A program made the position numbers and the translations under genes. A DNA stretch of 16,623 bases from the NCBI GenBank assembly GCA_007131125.1, contig SLRE01000061.1:1-16623 (forward strand), read 5' to 3'. Source of the stretch: Bacteroidales bacterium (GTDB taxonomy: Bacteria > Bacteroidota > Bacteroidia > Bacteroidales > UBA7960). Below the pieces are notes generated by a model. That model searched no databases, was not told the origin of the DNA, and saw only the letters and a list, made by a program, of their open reading frames with translations. Shown piece by piece: positions 8,429-16,193 of this stretch; within the stretch, counting starts at the first letter, position 1; each line of letters opens with the position of its first letter.

Positions 8429-9619
8429 CTATATCCCAAGTTCAAACTGCATCATTACATTCCAGTGGCCGTTGGTTTCGAAAAACCTGCTTTGCTTGTC
8501 ATGGTAAGAAACATTTACCTGGAATTTGTTGCGATGCTTTGTAAAATAATGAGATGCTCCGAGAGTATAGATATTTGTTTTGGGTTCGAAATTCCGCAAT
8601 TCATCATGCGGTCTAACATAGGTATACCTGACAGCCATTTCTGTATTTCCCGGGAAAATATAACTAACCTGGCTGCTTAATCCTTCTCCTGTATATATGT
8701 AAAGGTTGTCCGGCATATCTTCTTCAAGTCCGGGCTGAACGGAAGCCCTGCGTGTGGCATATTCACCCTGCAGGGCCCAACCCTGGTATTTTGCAATTGC
8801 ATCCAGAAAATACGAGGTGATATCTGCAGGTGCCGGAAGTTCATAACCCCTTTGGCCTAAAGTGCGCCTGGCTTTGTTGTTGAATGAGTAACTTGCTCCG
8901 AACGAGATCCTGGGGGAGGGCTCGCGCATCAGATCGCCCTCCAGAAAATCCCCGTCATTTTTAAAAGAGCCAAGGGGAAGCAGCTCTATTCTTCCGGTAT
9001 ATGCCAGCCCATCGTCGGTTTTTTGAATATTGCGGCCCTCACCGGTGGTAAGTGCCCCTTTAAGGTTGAAATGAAAGTTTGAATAGCGGTTGCTGTAATA
9101 TGCCATCATTCCAAAATCCCGATCAATATTGAAAAGGGCGTTCACCAGGGAGCGATCCACAAATTGTTGTTGTCCGCTGGAAATCACCCGTTGCCGGTTG
9201 CCGGGCAGTTTGCCTTGGCCCATTCCCATGTAAAAATTATCGGTGAAGTTGTAAAAAACCATGGCATCCCGTAATATACCGGGAAACCCGGTAACATCCC
9301 AATCCTGATCTCCCCTGGTAAAAGAAAGCTGCAGGTAATATGTTAATCCCGACTGTCCAACAAAACCATCAAAACGCAACCTGAGCCGGCGCACATTGGC
9401 CTCAAAATTATCAGGAGAAAAATTTGTTCCGGAAACGGTGTTCATACCCATGCGGTTTTGCATGCGAAACCTCAGGTTCAGGCCAAAACTGGAGTCAGGA
9501 GCAAAAAAGCCCAGCCCCTGGTCAAAAGAAATCACGGCACGCTCATCTACTTCGGTCTGGGCAAGAGCCGGCGCAGCCAGAAAAAAGATTCCAATAAACC
9601 AGATTATTTTCCTCAGCAT
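8429..9619 (-). CDS. Outer-membrane porin of the phosphate-selective O/P type
   Basis: A 396-residue outer-membrane beta-barrel resembling the OprP/OprO-type porin family. Residues 1-20 are a Sec signal peptide (basic MLRK, hydrophobic core, APALA before the mature Gln). The mature start contains GLGFFAPDSSFGLNLRFRMQ, followed by alternating amphipathic strands such as VRRLRLRFDGFVG and LTYYLQLSFT. Many strand ends carry aromatic residues, and the protein closes on a final strand MMQFELGI, typical of this family in Bacteroidota. The family name reflects Pseudomonas members; the Bacteroidota branch has not been shown to select phosphate, so the substrate is open. It lies 26 bases downstream of lutA and 50 bases upstream of coaW on the same strand, suggesting co-transcription. 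Confidence 0.85.
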   Translation of the reverse strand: MLRKIIWFIGIFFLAAPALAQTEVDERAVISFDQGLGFFAPDSSFGLNLRFRMQNRMGMNTVSGTNFSPDNFEANVRRLRLRFDGFVGQSGLTYYLQLSFTRGDQDWDVTGFPGILRDAMVFYNFTDNFYMGMGQGKLPGNRQRVISSGQQQFVDRSLVNALFNIDRDFGMMAYYSNRYSNFHFNLKGALTTGEGRNIQKTDDGLAYTGRIELLPLGSFKNDGDFLEGDLMREPSPRISFGASYSFNNKARRTLGQRGYELPAPADITSYFLDAIAKYQGWALQGEYATRRASVQPGLEEDMPDNLYIYTGEGLSSQVSYIFPGNTEMAVRYTYVRPHDELRNFEPKTNIYTLGASHYFTKHRNKFQVNVSYHDKQSRFFETNGHWNVMMQFELGI

Positions 9620-9645
9620 AAAAGTTAAAAATTAAGTTCAGGATT

Positions 9646-10374
9646 TTAAGGATTTTCTATTCCCCTGGCAAGCAAATCTGCAAGATGGATGGTTTTTACA
9701 GGCAGTTGATGTTTTTTTATGTATGCCTCCAGATGCATCAGGCAGGAGGCTTCAGTGCTCACAATATATTCAGCCCCGGTATCCAGTGCATTCCGGACCT
9801 TTTGGTCGGCCATGGCGGTGGAAACAGGTTCGTGTTTTACAGCAAAAGTACCGCCAAATCCGCAGCAAACATCCGTATCCTTCATCTCCACCAGCTCCAG
9901 TCCTTTTACTTTGGACAGCAAAATTCGAGGCTCCTTTTCTAATTTGTATTCGCGCAAAGCCGCACAAGAATCGTGAAAAGTTACTTTTGCCTCAAACTCT
10001 GCCCCAAGATCAATGGTTTTGGAAACGTTCACCAGAAAATCGGTCAACTCGAAAATTTTCTGGGAGAGGTATTTGTTTTCATTGTGCAGGGCAGAATTGT
10101 AAAACATCCGGGGATAATAATTCTTTACCATACCGATGCAGGAGGCCGAAGGGCCCACCACATATTTGTATTCGGAAAAGTCGCGGATAAATTTTTCAGC
10201 CACACATTTGGCTTCTTCCCAGAATCCGCCATTGAAGGCAACCTGACCGCAACAGGTTTGCTCCGGATTATAAGCCACCTTCAGGCCGGCTTTTTGCAAA
10301 ACCTTAACCATGCTCAGGCCGGTATCCGGCATTACCTGGTCAATAAAGCAAGGAATAAATATTCCAACCTCCAT
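9646..10374 (-). CDS. lutA: LutA/YkgE-type (Fe-S)-binding oxidoreductase subunit
   Basis: A 242-residue protein with two cysteine-rich CCG-type domains, as in LutA/YkgE and the C-terminus of GlpC and heterodisulfide reductase subunit B. The first repeat has Cys9 (IPCFIDQ), Cys41-Cys42 (QTCCGQVAFNGG) and Cys79 (SASC). The second has Cys137 (FHDSC), Cys170-Cys171 (VCCGFGG) and Cys211 (EASC). All eight cysteines are present, so both cluster sites look intact. The length equals typical LutA (about 240). In Bacillus, LutA works with LutB and LutC to oxidise L-lactate to pyruvate. Neither partner is encoded in this window, so the actual substrate is uncertain. It lies 59 bases after rlmB and 26 bases before the porin. 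No signal peptide; cytoplasmic. Confidence 0.86.
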   Translation of the reverse strand: MEVGIFIPCFIDQVMPDTGLSMVKVLQKAGLKVAYNPEQTCCGQVAFNGGFWEEAKCVAEKFIRDFSEYKYVVGPSASCIGMVKNYYPRMFYNSALHNENKYLSQKIFELTDFLVNVSKTIDLGAEFEAKVTFHDSCAALREYKLEKEPRILLSKVKGLELVEMKDTDVCCGFGGTFAVKHEPVSTAMADQKVRNALDTGAEYIVSTEASCLMHLEAYIKKHQLPVKTIHLADLLARGIENP

Positions 10375-10433
10375 ATCATTAATTTATTTCAGCTATTCAA
10401 AGACTTCCGGACCGGCCGGCCTCCATTCCAAAG

Positions 10434-11165
10434 TCAGGCTTCACGCTGCCTGAGGGCTTCAAACAAAACTATACCTGAAGCCACCGACACATTCAAAGAG
10501 GCAATTTTTCCTTTCATGGGAATGGCCATCTCCTCATCAGCCATTTTTAATGCTGCTGCAGAGATTCCTTTGTCCTCCGAACCCATAATAATGGCCTGTG
10601 GTCCCGACAAATCGGTCTGGTAGATCGATTTGCCTGCCTTTTCCTTGCAGGCGGAAACCCTGATGCCACTGGCCTGCAAAAATGCAATAGACTCCAGGGT
10701 GTTGGCTTCCCGGCAAACCGGTATGCGCGACAATGCCCCTGCCGAAGCCTTTATTGCATCCGCACTTATGGGTGCCATTCCTTTTTCCGGGATGATGAGG
10801 GCATGGGCTCCGGCACATTCAGCCGAACGCGCAATGGCCCCAAGATTCCGTACATCGGTAATACGGTCAAGAATCAGCAGCAAAGGGGTTTCACCACGCT
10901 CAAAAATCATCGGAAGCAGCACATCCAAAGGCTGATACGTGATCAGGGAGACAAAAGCAATGACTCCCTGGTGATTTTTCCGGGTGATCCGGTTTAGTTT
11001 CTCTACGGGAACCATTTGAAAAGGGATCTTCTCCTGCCGGATCAGCTGAAACAGATCCTGGAAGTTCTCTCCTTTAAGGCCCTTTTGAATCAGCACCTTT
11101 TCGGGTTTTTCTCCGCCCTTTATGGCTTCCATTAACGGGTGTATGCCAAAAATAAAATTTTCCAA
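10434..11165 (-). CDS. rlmB: 23S rRNA (guanosine-2'-O-)-methyltransferase RlmB (SpoU/TrmH family)
   Basis: A 243-residue SPOUT methyltransferase that transfers a methyl group from SAM to the ribose 2'-OH of a guanosine in 23S rRNA (G2251 in E. coli). The N-terminal substrate-binding domain includes FIFGIHPLMEAI and NHQGVIAFV. The three SPOUT motifs follow: motif 1 LDRITDVRNLGAIARSAE (99-116; Asn107, Arg113), motif 2 IIMGSEDKGIS (192-202; Glu197), motif 3 IPMKGKIASLNVSVASGI (215-232), which forms the trefoil knot. Length matches E. coli RlmB (243). The start is a TTG at 11165: the frame runs upstream only to a stop about seven codons away, with no ATG or GTG, and TTG precisely precedes the conserved ENFIFG opening. 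RlmB versus a tRNA-specific TrmH paralogue cannot be fully separated by eye, but the N-terminal domain favours RlmB. Confidence 0.92.
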   Translation of the reverse strand: MENFIFGIHPLMEAIKGGEKPEKVLIQKGLKGENFQDLFQLIRQEKIPFQMVPVEKLNRITRKNHQGVIAFVSLITYQPLDVLLPMIFERGETPLLLILDRITDVRNLGAIARSAECAGAHALIIPEKGMAPISADAIKASAGALSRIPVCREANTLESIAFLQASGIRVSACKEKAGKSIYQTDLSGPQAIIMGSEDKGISAAALKMADEEMAIPMKGKIASLNVSVASGIVLFEALRQREA

Positions 11166-11233
11166 AATACCTGGTTTTCTCGGTTATTAAGTTTTTTCCG
11201 GGGAAAAGTTATCGGCAAATTTCGCAAAATAAA

Positions 11234-12964
11234 TCAAAACAAGCTGATAAAACCAATGTGAACTTTCGCATTTCTAAACTGTAAAGGGATGCCGGGTTCT
11301 TTGCCAAGGGCATAAAAAACAGATAAAATACCGGGAGCGGTTTCCAGGCTGATGCCGGCCCCTGTTCCCCATGGCCAGCCGTTCTGGTAACTGTCTTTCA
11401 GGCGCTGTTCAAAATATGCCGCATTAAAAAACAGGGAGAAAAAGGATTGTTCCCCGGTGAAATACCGCCATTCAGCCGAAAAAATCCCATAAAAGGAACT
11501 CAGTATGGAAGCCTCGTCAAACCCTTTCAGGTCGTTAAAACCGCCTATTCTGAACAGCTCGGTTTCAAATAATTGTTTTCCCCATAAACCTGCCGTTTCT
11601 GCACCAAATACCATGCTGCTGCGCCTTCCTGTGGGGTAGCGGTAAATTCCGGAAAAAGTGCCGGTATACTGTGTTTGCCTTTCTTCAACACCTTCGTAAA
11701 GTTCAGGGGGCAAATCCTGGTTTTGACGTATCCTTCTGTTTCCGGCAGCAAAAGAAATTTCGGCCCGGTATCCATCCCTGAAGCCAGCAAAGAAGCCTGC
11801 ACTTCTTGATGAAACCTCCAGTCCATAAAAACCCGTGCGGGAATCAATCTGTGCCGGGAGGGTGGTGGCATTCTCAAAACGGCTGGTATTCAAAAGCTCG
11901 GTACTGCGGATATCGGCAAATACCCTGAGTGCAGTGTTGCGGGAAGTCTGATAGGAGAAGGAAGGTTTTCTTCTCAAGGAAATCCAGGAGGTATCCTGCT
12001 TGTGCAGAGAAAATTTAAAACCGGCAGAAAGGGGAGTGGTCAGCAGGTAAGGATATTCTGCAAAAAGTTCCAGGCGCTGGGTGCCCTGACCCAATCCTTT
12101 CCAGCGCATATCAAATGTTTCACCCCTTTCCAGCACATTCAGCAAATGGAGATTCAACTGACCGGTAACCTGCAGCTTTTCAGGATCAACAGGGCTGCTG
12201 CCCAAACCGGCTATGCCGTCAAAACGGTTGGCGGAGCGTCTTTCCAGGCCAACCTCAACCCTGGCATCTTGTTCGGTAAACTGAACCATGGGTTCCTGCG
12301 AAAGCCGGGCAAAGGCAAGGTCCTCAAGCCTTAAGGCAAGATTTGCCGCTTTTTTCTCACTATAAGGTTCTCCTTTTCTTATGCCCGTATGATTGGCAAG
12401 AAATCCCCTGGAAACAGCCACATCACCTTTTACTCTCAGGGAATCAAAAACAATATAAGCCCCGGTATTCACATTCAGGGCAGCAGAAAGACGGTCTTCC
12501 TTTATCTGTATGCTGTCGGCCCTGACACTTGCAAAAGGGTACCCATGGTTTTCATACCATTCCACCACACGCTGCTGTATGCGGTCAAGATCTCCAAAAG
12601 GCAGGGGATTGCCGTTGAAAAGATCCCCAATTCTCAGTTCGGCCATTACTTCACGGCTGAGATTGCCCCTTCTCAGCATCCAGTAAAACCGGGGACCGGG
12701 ATGAATATAAACCTTATGGGTATTGTTTTGTACCAAATGAGAGTCGGTGCGGGCTTTTAAATACCCTTTTTTGTGCAGGGCTTCGACCAGGCCTTCCGCA
12801 TGGGCCATTAAGGAAAGACTGTCGGTAAACTGTTTTTTTGCAGGAAGGTTTTCAGGCAAAGGGTAACGGGAATCGGAAGAAAACACCTCCAAAGCCGGTG
12901 GTTCAGCAGCAAGGCTTTTCGCCCATAAAATGAAAACCAAAAACAGAAAAACCGGGTTCTGCAT
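11234..12964 (-). CDS. Omp85-superfamily outer-membrane protein (TamA/BamA-like, POTRA plus barrel)
   Basis: A 576-residue outer-membrane protein. It has an N-terminal Sec signal peptide (about 1-20, ending SLAA). The periplasmic part has two to three POTRA-like units: around 50-90 (AEGLVEALHKKGYLKAR), around 120-165 (LDRIQQRVVEWYENHGYPFASV) and around 170-240 (DSLRVKGD...GEPYSEKKAANLALRLEDL). From about 250 the chain alternates in amphipathic strands. It carries an Omp85 signature-like segment FRIGGFNDLKGFDE (471-484), in which LKGF stands for the VRGF barrel motif, and ends in Phe, the usual C-terminal residue for barrel insertion. It is shorter than BamA (about 800) and nearer TamA (about 577). 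Omp85 proteins insert or translocate proteins or lipids across the outer membrane; the substrate here is unknown and no TamB-like partner is in the window. It begins 12 bases after ung, implying co-transcription. Confidence 0.85.
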   Translation of the reverse strand: MQNPVFLFLVFILWAKSLAAEPPALEVFSSDSRYPLPENLPAKKQFTDSLSLMAHAEGLVEALHKKGYLKARTDSHLVQNNTHKVYIHPGPRFYWMLRRGNLSREVMAELRIGDLFNGNPLPFGDLDRIQQRVVEWYENHGYPFASVRADSIQIKEDRLSAALNVNTGAYIVFDSLRVKGDVAVSRGFLANHTGIRKGEPYSEKKAANLALRLEDLAFARLSQEPMVQFTEQDARVEVGLERRSANRFDGIAGLGSSPVDPEKLQVTGQLNLHLLNVLERGETFDMRWKGLGQGTQRLELFAEYPYLLTTPLSAGFKFSLHKQDTSWISLRRKPSFSYQTSRNTALRVFADIRSTELLNTSRFENATTLPAQIDSRTGFYGLEVSSRSAGFFAGFRDGYRAEISFAAGNRRIRQNQDLPPELYEGVEERQTQYTGTFSGIYRYPTGRRSSMVFGAETAGLWGKQLFETELFRIGGFNDLKGFDEASILSSFYGIFSAEWRYFTGEQSFFSLFFNAAYFEQRLKDSYQNGWPWGTGAGISLETAPGILSVFYALGKEPGIPLQFRNAKVHIGFISLF

Positions 12965-12976
12965 GGCGAGGTCCTG

Positions 12977-13663
12977 TTATTTTATTTGCCAGTCAATTTC
13001 ATTTTTCCCGTTGGAGCGCAATATCCCGTTGGTCTTTGAAAAATGCCTGCATCCGAAAAAACCCCTTGCGGCCGAAAAAGGGGAGGGGTGGGGTGCTTTA
13101 AGGATATGATGCCGGGTGGTGTCGATAATGGCCTCTTTGGCCTGTGCATAGTTTCCCCACAACAAAAAAACCAGCCCCTCCCTTTTTTCGGAAAGAGAGC
13201 GTATGGCAGCATCGGTAAACTGCTCCCATCCTTTATTCTGATGCGATCCGGGTTTTCTTGCCCTGACGGTTAAGGTGGCATTCACCAGCAAAACACCCTG
13301 ATCGGCCCAGGATGTTAAATTGCCATGAGGTGGAATTGGCACCCCAAGGTCGTCATGCAGTTCTTTAAAGATATTCTGAAGAGACGGGGGTTTGGCAATT
13401 CCTTTATTCACTGAAAAGCAAAGCCCATGGGCCTGCCCGGGTCCGTGATAGGGGTCCTGCCCCAGCAAAACCACTTTCACTTCAGGAAAAGGGGTATGGT
13501 TAAATGCATTAAAAATCAAAGAACCTGGCGGATAGATGGTATGGGCCTTCTTTTCCTCCACCAGGAATTTTTTCAACTCACTGAAATAAGGCGCATTGAA
13601 TTCGTCCTCAAGTACCTCTTTCCAGCTTTCTTCAATAACGGGACTAACCTTACTTTCTTGCAT
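12977..13663 (-). CDS. ung: Uracil-DNA glycosylase, family 1
   Basis: A 228-residue base-excision-repair enzyme that removes uracil from DNA arising by cytosine deamination or dUTP misincorporation. The water-activating motif GQDPYHGPGQAHGLCFS (68-84) contains the catalytic Asp70. LLVNATLTVR (125-134) is the strand lining the uracil pocket, LLWGNYAQ (168-175) carries the specificity Asn, and HPSPFSAARGFFGCRHF (192-208) provides the catalytic His192 and the minor-groove loop. Length agrees with E. coli Ung (229). A TTG two codons further upstream (13669) also opens the frame, but the ATG at 13663 is the better start. It lies 33 bases after mpl and 12 bases before the Omp85 gene, so it is probably in one transcript with both. 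Confidence 0.97.
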   Translation of the reverse strand: MQESKVSPVIEESWKEVLEDEFNAPYFSELKKFLVEEKKAHTIYPPGSLIFNAFNHTPFPEVKVVLLGQDPYHGPGQAHGLCFSVNKGIAKPPSLQNIFKELHDDLGVPIPPHGNLTSWADQGVLLVNATLTVRARKPGSHQNKGWEQFTDAAIRSLSEKREGLVFLLWGNYAQAKEAIIDTTRHHILKAPHPSPFSAARGFFGCRHFSKTNGILRSNGKNEIDWQIK

Positions 13664-13696
13664 AAACAAAAATTACCGTTTTTTTTCAGGACGACT

Positions 13697-15061
13697 TTAC
13701 TGCTCCATAGCAGGTGCCAAAAGCTTGCTGAAGTCCAGCCCCCCAAAATTGCCTGAACTCATAAATAAAAAGCAAGTGTCCGTCGGTTCCGTTTTTATCA
13801 ACAACTCAAACAGCTTCCCCGGATCGTTGAATACCTGAAGGTCTTTTTTCCCAAAAGCTTTTTCTATTTCGGAAAATTCAAGGTTAGGCAGTTTTTTCAG
13901 CTCCAGGGCATGGGGGTTGAAAAAAACCATGGCCTGATCTGCCGCATCCAGGGCTCCCTTGTATTGGTCAAGGAAGTTTTTGCTAAGGCTTGAAAAGGTA
14001 TGCAACTCCATACAAACCACCAGCTTTTTCACAGGATACTGCTCTTTTACTGCCATTGCGGTTGCTTTTACCTTGGAAGGTGCATGGGCAAAATCCCTGA
14101 AAAACACCGTGCCGTTTTTATTGTAAAACTGCTCAAGGCGTTTGCTGGCACCTTTAAACCCCTGAATGGCTTCAAAAAACATGGGATTGCTGACCCCTAA
14201 CTGATGGCATACAACCCTTGCCGCATTGATGTTTAACAGATTGTGACGGCCAAAAACTTTCAGGGGATATTCTTTGGACTTGTGAGTCAAAACAGTAATT
14301 CCATCCCTTATTTCATGCGATGGCAGACCATAAGGGTAAAGAGTAAGGTTTTGGGGACGCTCTTCTTCCACCAGCTTTTCCACCTCCTGGTCTTCACTGC
14401 AGTAAATCAGCTTGCCCTGATCTTCAATACACCTGATAAATCCCCGGAATTGTTCCAGGTAGTTTTCGTAGGTTTTAAAAACGTTGATATGATCCCATGC
14501 AATGCCGCTTATCAATGCAATATGGGGTTTGTAAAGATGAAACTTCGGTCTTAGGTCAAGGGGCGAACTTAGGTATTCATCTCCTTCTAAAACCATAAAA
14601 GGGGCTTTTTCAGACAATTTTACCATTACATCAAAGCCTTCAAGCTGTGCACCGACCATGTAATCGGTTTCAATGCCATGATAATGCAGTACATGAAGAA
14701 TCATGGCGGTAATTGTGGTTTTTCCGTGGCTGCCTCCGATTACAATGCGTGTTTTTTCTTTGGATTGCTCGTACAAAAATTCGGGATAGGAATAGATGTT
14801 CAGTCCGGCTTCACGGGCACGGGCCAGTTCAGGATTGTCTTTGCGTGCATGCATACCAACAATAACCGCATCCAGGGATGGGTCAATTTTTTCGGGAAAC
14901 CAACCCTGCTTTTCAGGCAAAATTCCATAACGCAAAAGGCGGCTACGGGATGGCTCAAAAATCTCATCATCCGAACCGCTTACCCGGTATCCTTTTTTGT
15001 GCAGGGCAATGGCAAGATTGTGCATGGCGCTGCCCCCAATGGCAATGAAGTGAACTTTCAT
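13697..15061 (-). CDS. mpl: Mpl-type UDP-N-acetylmuramate–peptide ligase (peptidoglycan recycling)
   Basis: A 454-residue Mur-ligase-family enzyme. Mpl joins recycled L-Ala-gamma-D-Glu-meso-Dap tripeptide to UDP-MurNAc with ATP in the cytoplasm. The N-terminal UDP-sugar-binding domain opens MKVHFIAIGGSAMHNLA; the central ATPase domain has the P-loop GGSHGKTT (109-116), the acidic VLEGDEY (157-163) and WDHINVF (189-195); the C-terminal domain has GRHNLLNINAA and RDFAHAPSKV (322-331), ending near SSGNFGGLD. Length matches E. coli Mpl (457). Where E. coli Mpl and MurC have DFAHHPT, this protein has DFAHAPS, so the second His is Ala; I recall the same form in other Bacteroidota. MurC is the alternative assignment, but the short N-terminus and C-terminal FGG segment favour Mpl. 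A TTG one codon upstream is possible; ATG at 15061 is preferred. Confidence 0.88.
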   Translation of the reverse strand: MKVHFIAIGGSAMHNLAIALHKKGYRVSGSDDEIFEPSRSRLLRYGILPEKQGWFPEKIDPSLDAVIVGMHARKDNPELARAREAGLNIYSYPEFLYEQSKEKTRIVIGGSHGKTTITAMILHVLHYHGIETDYMVGAQLEGFDVMVKLSEKAPFMVLEGDEYLSSPLDLRPKFHLYKPHIALISGIAWDHINVFKTYENYLEQFRGFIRCIEDQGKLIYCSEDQEVEKLVEEERPQNLTLYPYGLPSHEIRDGITVLTHKSKEYPLKVFGRHNLLNINAARVVCHQLGVSNPMFFEAIQGFKGASKRLEQFYNKNGTVFFRDFAHAPSKVKATAMAVKEQYPVKKLVVCMELHTFSSLSKNFLDQYKGALDAADQAMVFFNPHALELKKLPNLEFSEIEKAFGKKDLQVFNDPGKLFELLIKTEPTDTCFLFMSSGNFGGLDFSKLLAPAMEQ

Positions 15062-15448
15062 CAAAGCTTTATTTTCTGAAAAATGTAAAGTTATGTTTTT
15101 TCAAAATTGTGCCTGTCATATTGATTGCGAAATTATGCTGCACTAGCGATAGCACAAGTTATTTCAAGGGATGAGGTCTTTTTTACAAGTAAGTTTTTCT
15201 ATGTTACAAATTTATCTTTTCCTTAATACAAACTTAACAAATTACCATTACCGTTTTGACAAAAATGATTTACTACACTGATAATGCCGGTTTTCCAGCT
15301 ATCTCGCGGATAATTTCTTTTACAGGCGAAATTCTTTGTGTAAAGTTAATCCGTAAACAAAACGCATTTTTTAATATCTTGTCAGGCGAAGGCAAAAAGC
15401 CAAAATTATTAAAACTTTTTCCGGACCTTTTGATAAACGATTGATGTT
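15062..15448. other. 387-base non-coding region between divergent mpl and methyltransferase genes
   Basis: AT-rich intergenic stretch between divergently transcribed genes. It holds a candidate minus-strand promoter for the mpl set (see 15207-15241) and must hold the plus-strand promoter of the methyltransferase, for which I could not find a good TAnnTTTG match. Short frames on both strands here do not resemble any protein I recognise. No hairpin strong enough to be called a terminator was seen. Confidence 0.6.
15207..15241 (-). promoter_or_regulatory. Candidate promoter of the mpl-ung-omp85 transcript
   Basis: On the minus strand TAAATTTG at 15214-15207 matches the TAnnTTTG -7 consensus. 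TTTG at 15241-15238 lies 23 bases upstream, and another TTTG at 15232-15229 lies 14 bases upstream. The first spacing is at the long end of the accepted range and the second is too short, so the call is tentative. The resulting leader would be about 140 bases. Confidence 0.35.
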
Positions 15449-16060
15449 GTGAATAAAAAACCCGCCAAAGGAAACTACCCCCTGGCATCTGTTTACGGGC
15501 TTTTCGAATGGCCCCTGGAAAGGCTTATTTCAGGATGGCGAAAGCCTTTGCTGGAAAAAGCAAGTGGAAAGGTCTTGGAAATAGGAGTGGGTACCGGCTC
15601 CAACATTCCCCATTATCCGGAGGGCCTGCAAATTACCGGCATTGATTTCAACCACAAAATGCTTTCCAGGGCTAAAAAACGCTATTCTCATCTTTCTAAT
15701 GTGGAGCTGCTGCTGATGGATACCGAAACCCTGGATTTCCCGGATAATTCTTTTGATACCGTGGTGGTTTCTTTTGTGTTCTGCTCGGTAGAAGACCCGG
15801 TAAGGGGTTTCAGGGAAATAAAAAGGGTTTGCAAAAACAATGGACGAATATTGCTTCTGGAGCATGTAAGAAGCCAAAAACCTGTCCTGGGAATGATGAT
15901 GGATTTTTTCAATCCCCTTTCGGCCTGGCTTTTCAAAGACCATGTAAACCGAAATACACTGAAAAACCTTCAAAAAGCAGACTTTCCGCCGAATGCTATT
16001 TATGAAGAAAACTTATGGCTGGACATTGTCAAAAAAATCGAAATACGCAATGGCAAATAA
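15449..16060 (+). CDS. Class I SAM-dependent methyltransferase (UbiE/METTL7-like)
   Basis: A 203-residue Rossmann-fold methyltransferase. Motif I is VLEIGVGTGSN (42-52), the SAM-binding glycine loop. ITGIDFNHKML (62-72) carries the acidic residue that binds the SAM ribose, LLMDTETLDFPDNSFDTVV (88-106) covers motifs II/III, and ILLLEHV (134-140) is the later strand. The order CSVEDPVRGFREIKRV followed by LLEHVRSQ resembles METTL7-type and UbiE/phospholipid-methyltransferase proteins; the acceptor cannot be deduced. Several hydrophobic-aromatic stretches (MMMDFFNPLSAWLF, 149-162) could associate with membranes or a lipid substrate. The start is a GTG at 15449: an in-frame stop lies five codons upstream and no earlier ATG or GTG exists. 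It is followed after 133 bases by the MBL-fold gene on the same strand, which has its own promoter-like element. Confidence 0.85.
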   Translation: MNKKPAKGNYPLASVYGLFEWPLERLISGWRKPLLEKASGKVLEIGVGTGSNIPHYPEGLQITGIDFNHKMLSRAKKRYSHLSNVELLLMDTETLDFPDNSFDTVVVSFVFCSVEDPVRGFREIKRVCKNNGRILLLEHVRSQKPVLGMMMDFFNPLSAWLFKDHVNRNTLKNLQKADFPPNAIYEENLWLDIVKKIEIRNGK

Positions 16061-16117
16061 TTGGTTTACAACAAAATAATAAATCCTCCCCAAAGAAAAC
16101 CGTTTATACAAATTTTG

Positions 16118-16125
16118 TAGTTTTG
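16118..16125 (+). promoter_or_regulatory. Candidate -7 element for the MBL-fold hydrolase gene
   Basis: TAGTTTTG matches the Bacteroidota TAnnTTTG -7 consensus. No TTG box was found at the normal upstream distance. A start of transcription near 16130 would give a leader of about 60 bases before the ATG at 16194. Confidence 0.35.
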
Positions 16126-16193
16126 CAGTGAATGGTTATATTCATACATATGGATATAAATAACTAAATAATTTTGAACCTTTTTTATCAATT

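Noticed and set aside
10401..10435. GC-rich palindrome (GGCCGGCC at 10414-10421) between rlmB and lutA, flanked by GACTT/AAGTC
   Set aside because: Considered as a terminator, but the palindrome has no loop, the outer pairs are short and no U tract follows on the minus strand.
9973..10623. 216-residue plus-strand frame spanning lutA and rlmB
   Set aside because: It runs antisense across two well-supported genes and their spacer, with no recognisable domain.
13664..13669. TTG start two codons before the ung ATG
   Set aside because: The ATG at 13663 gives a protein of the family's normal length; the TTG adds no conserved residues.
15125..15165. Possible hairpin around CTAGCGATAG
   Set aside because: Only a three-base-pair stem around GCGA; too weak to be a regulatory RNA or terminator.
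15256..15444. Short plus-strand frame of about 60 residues ending just before the methyltransferase GTG
   Set aside because: No recognisable motif, an AT-rich composition typical of the surrounding intergenic DNA, and an overlapping frame on the other strand. It could be a leader peptide, but nothing supports translation.
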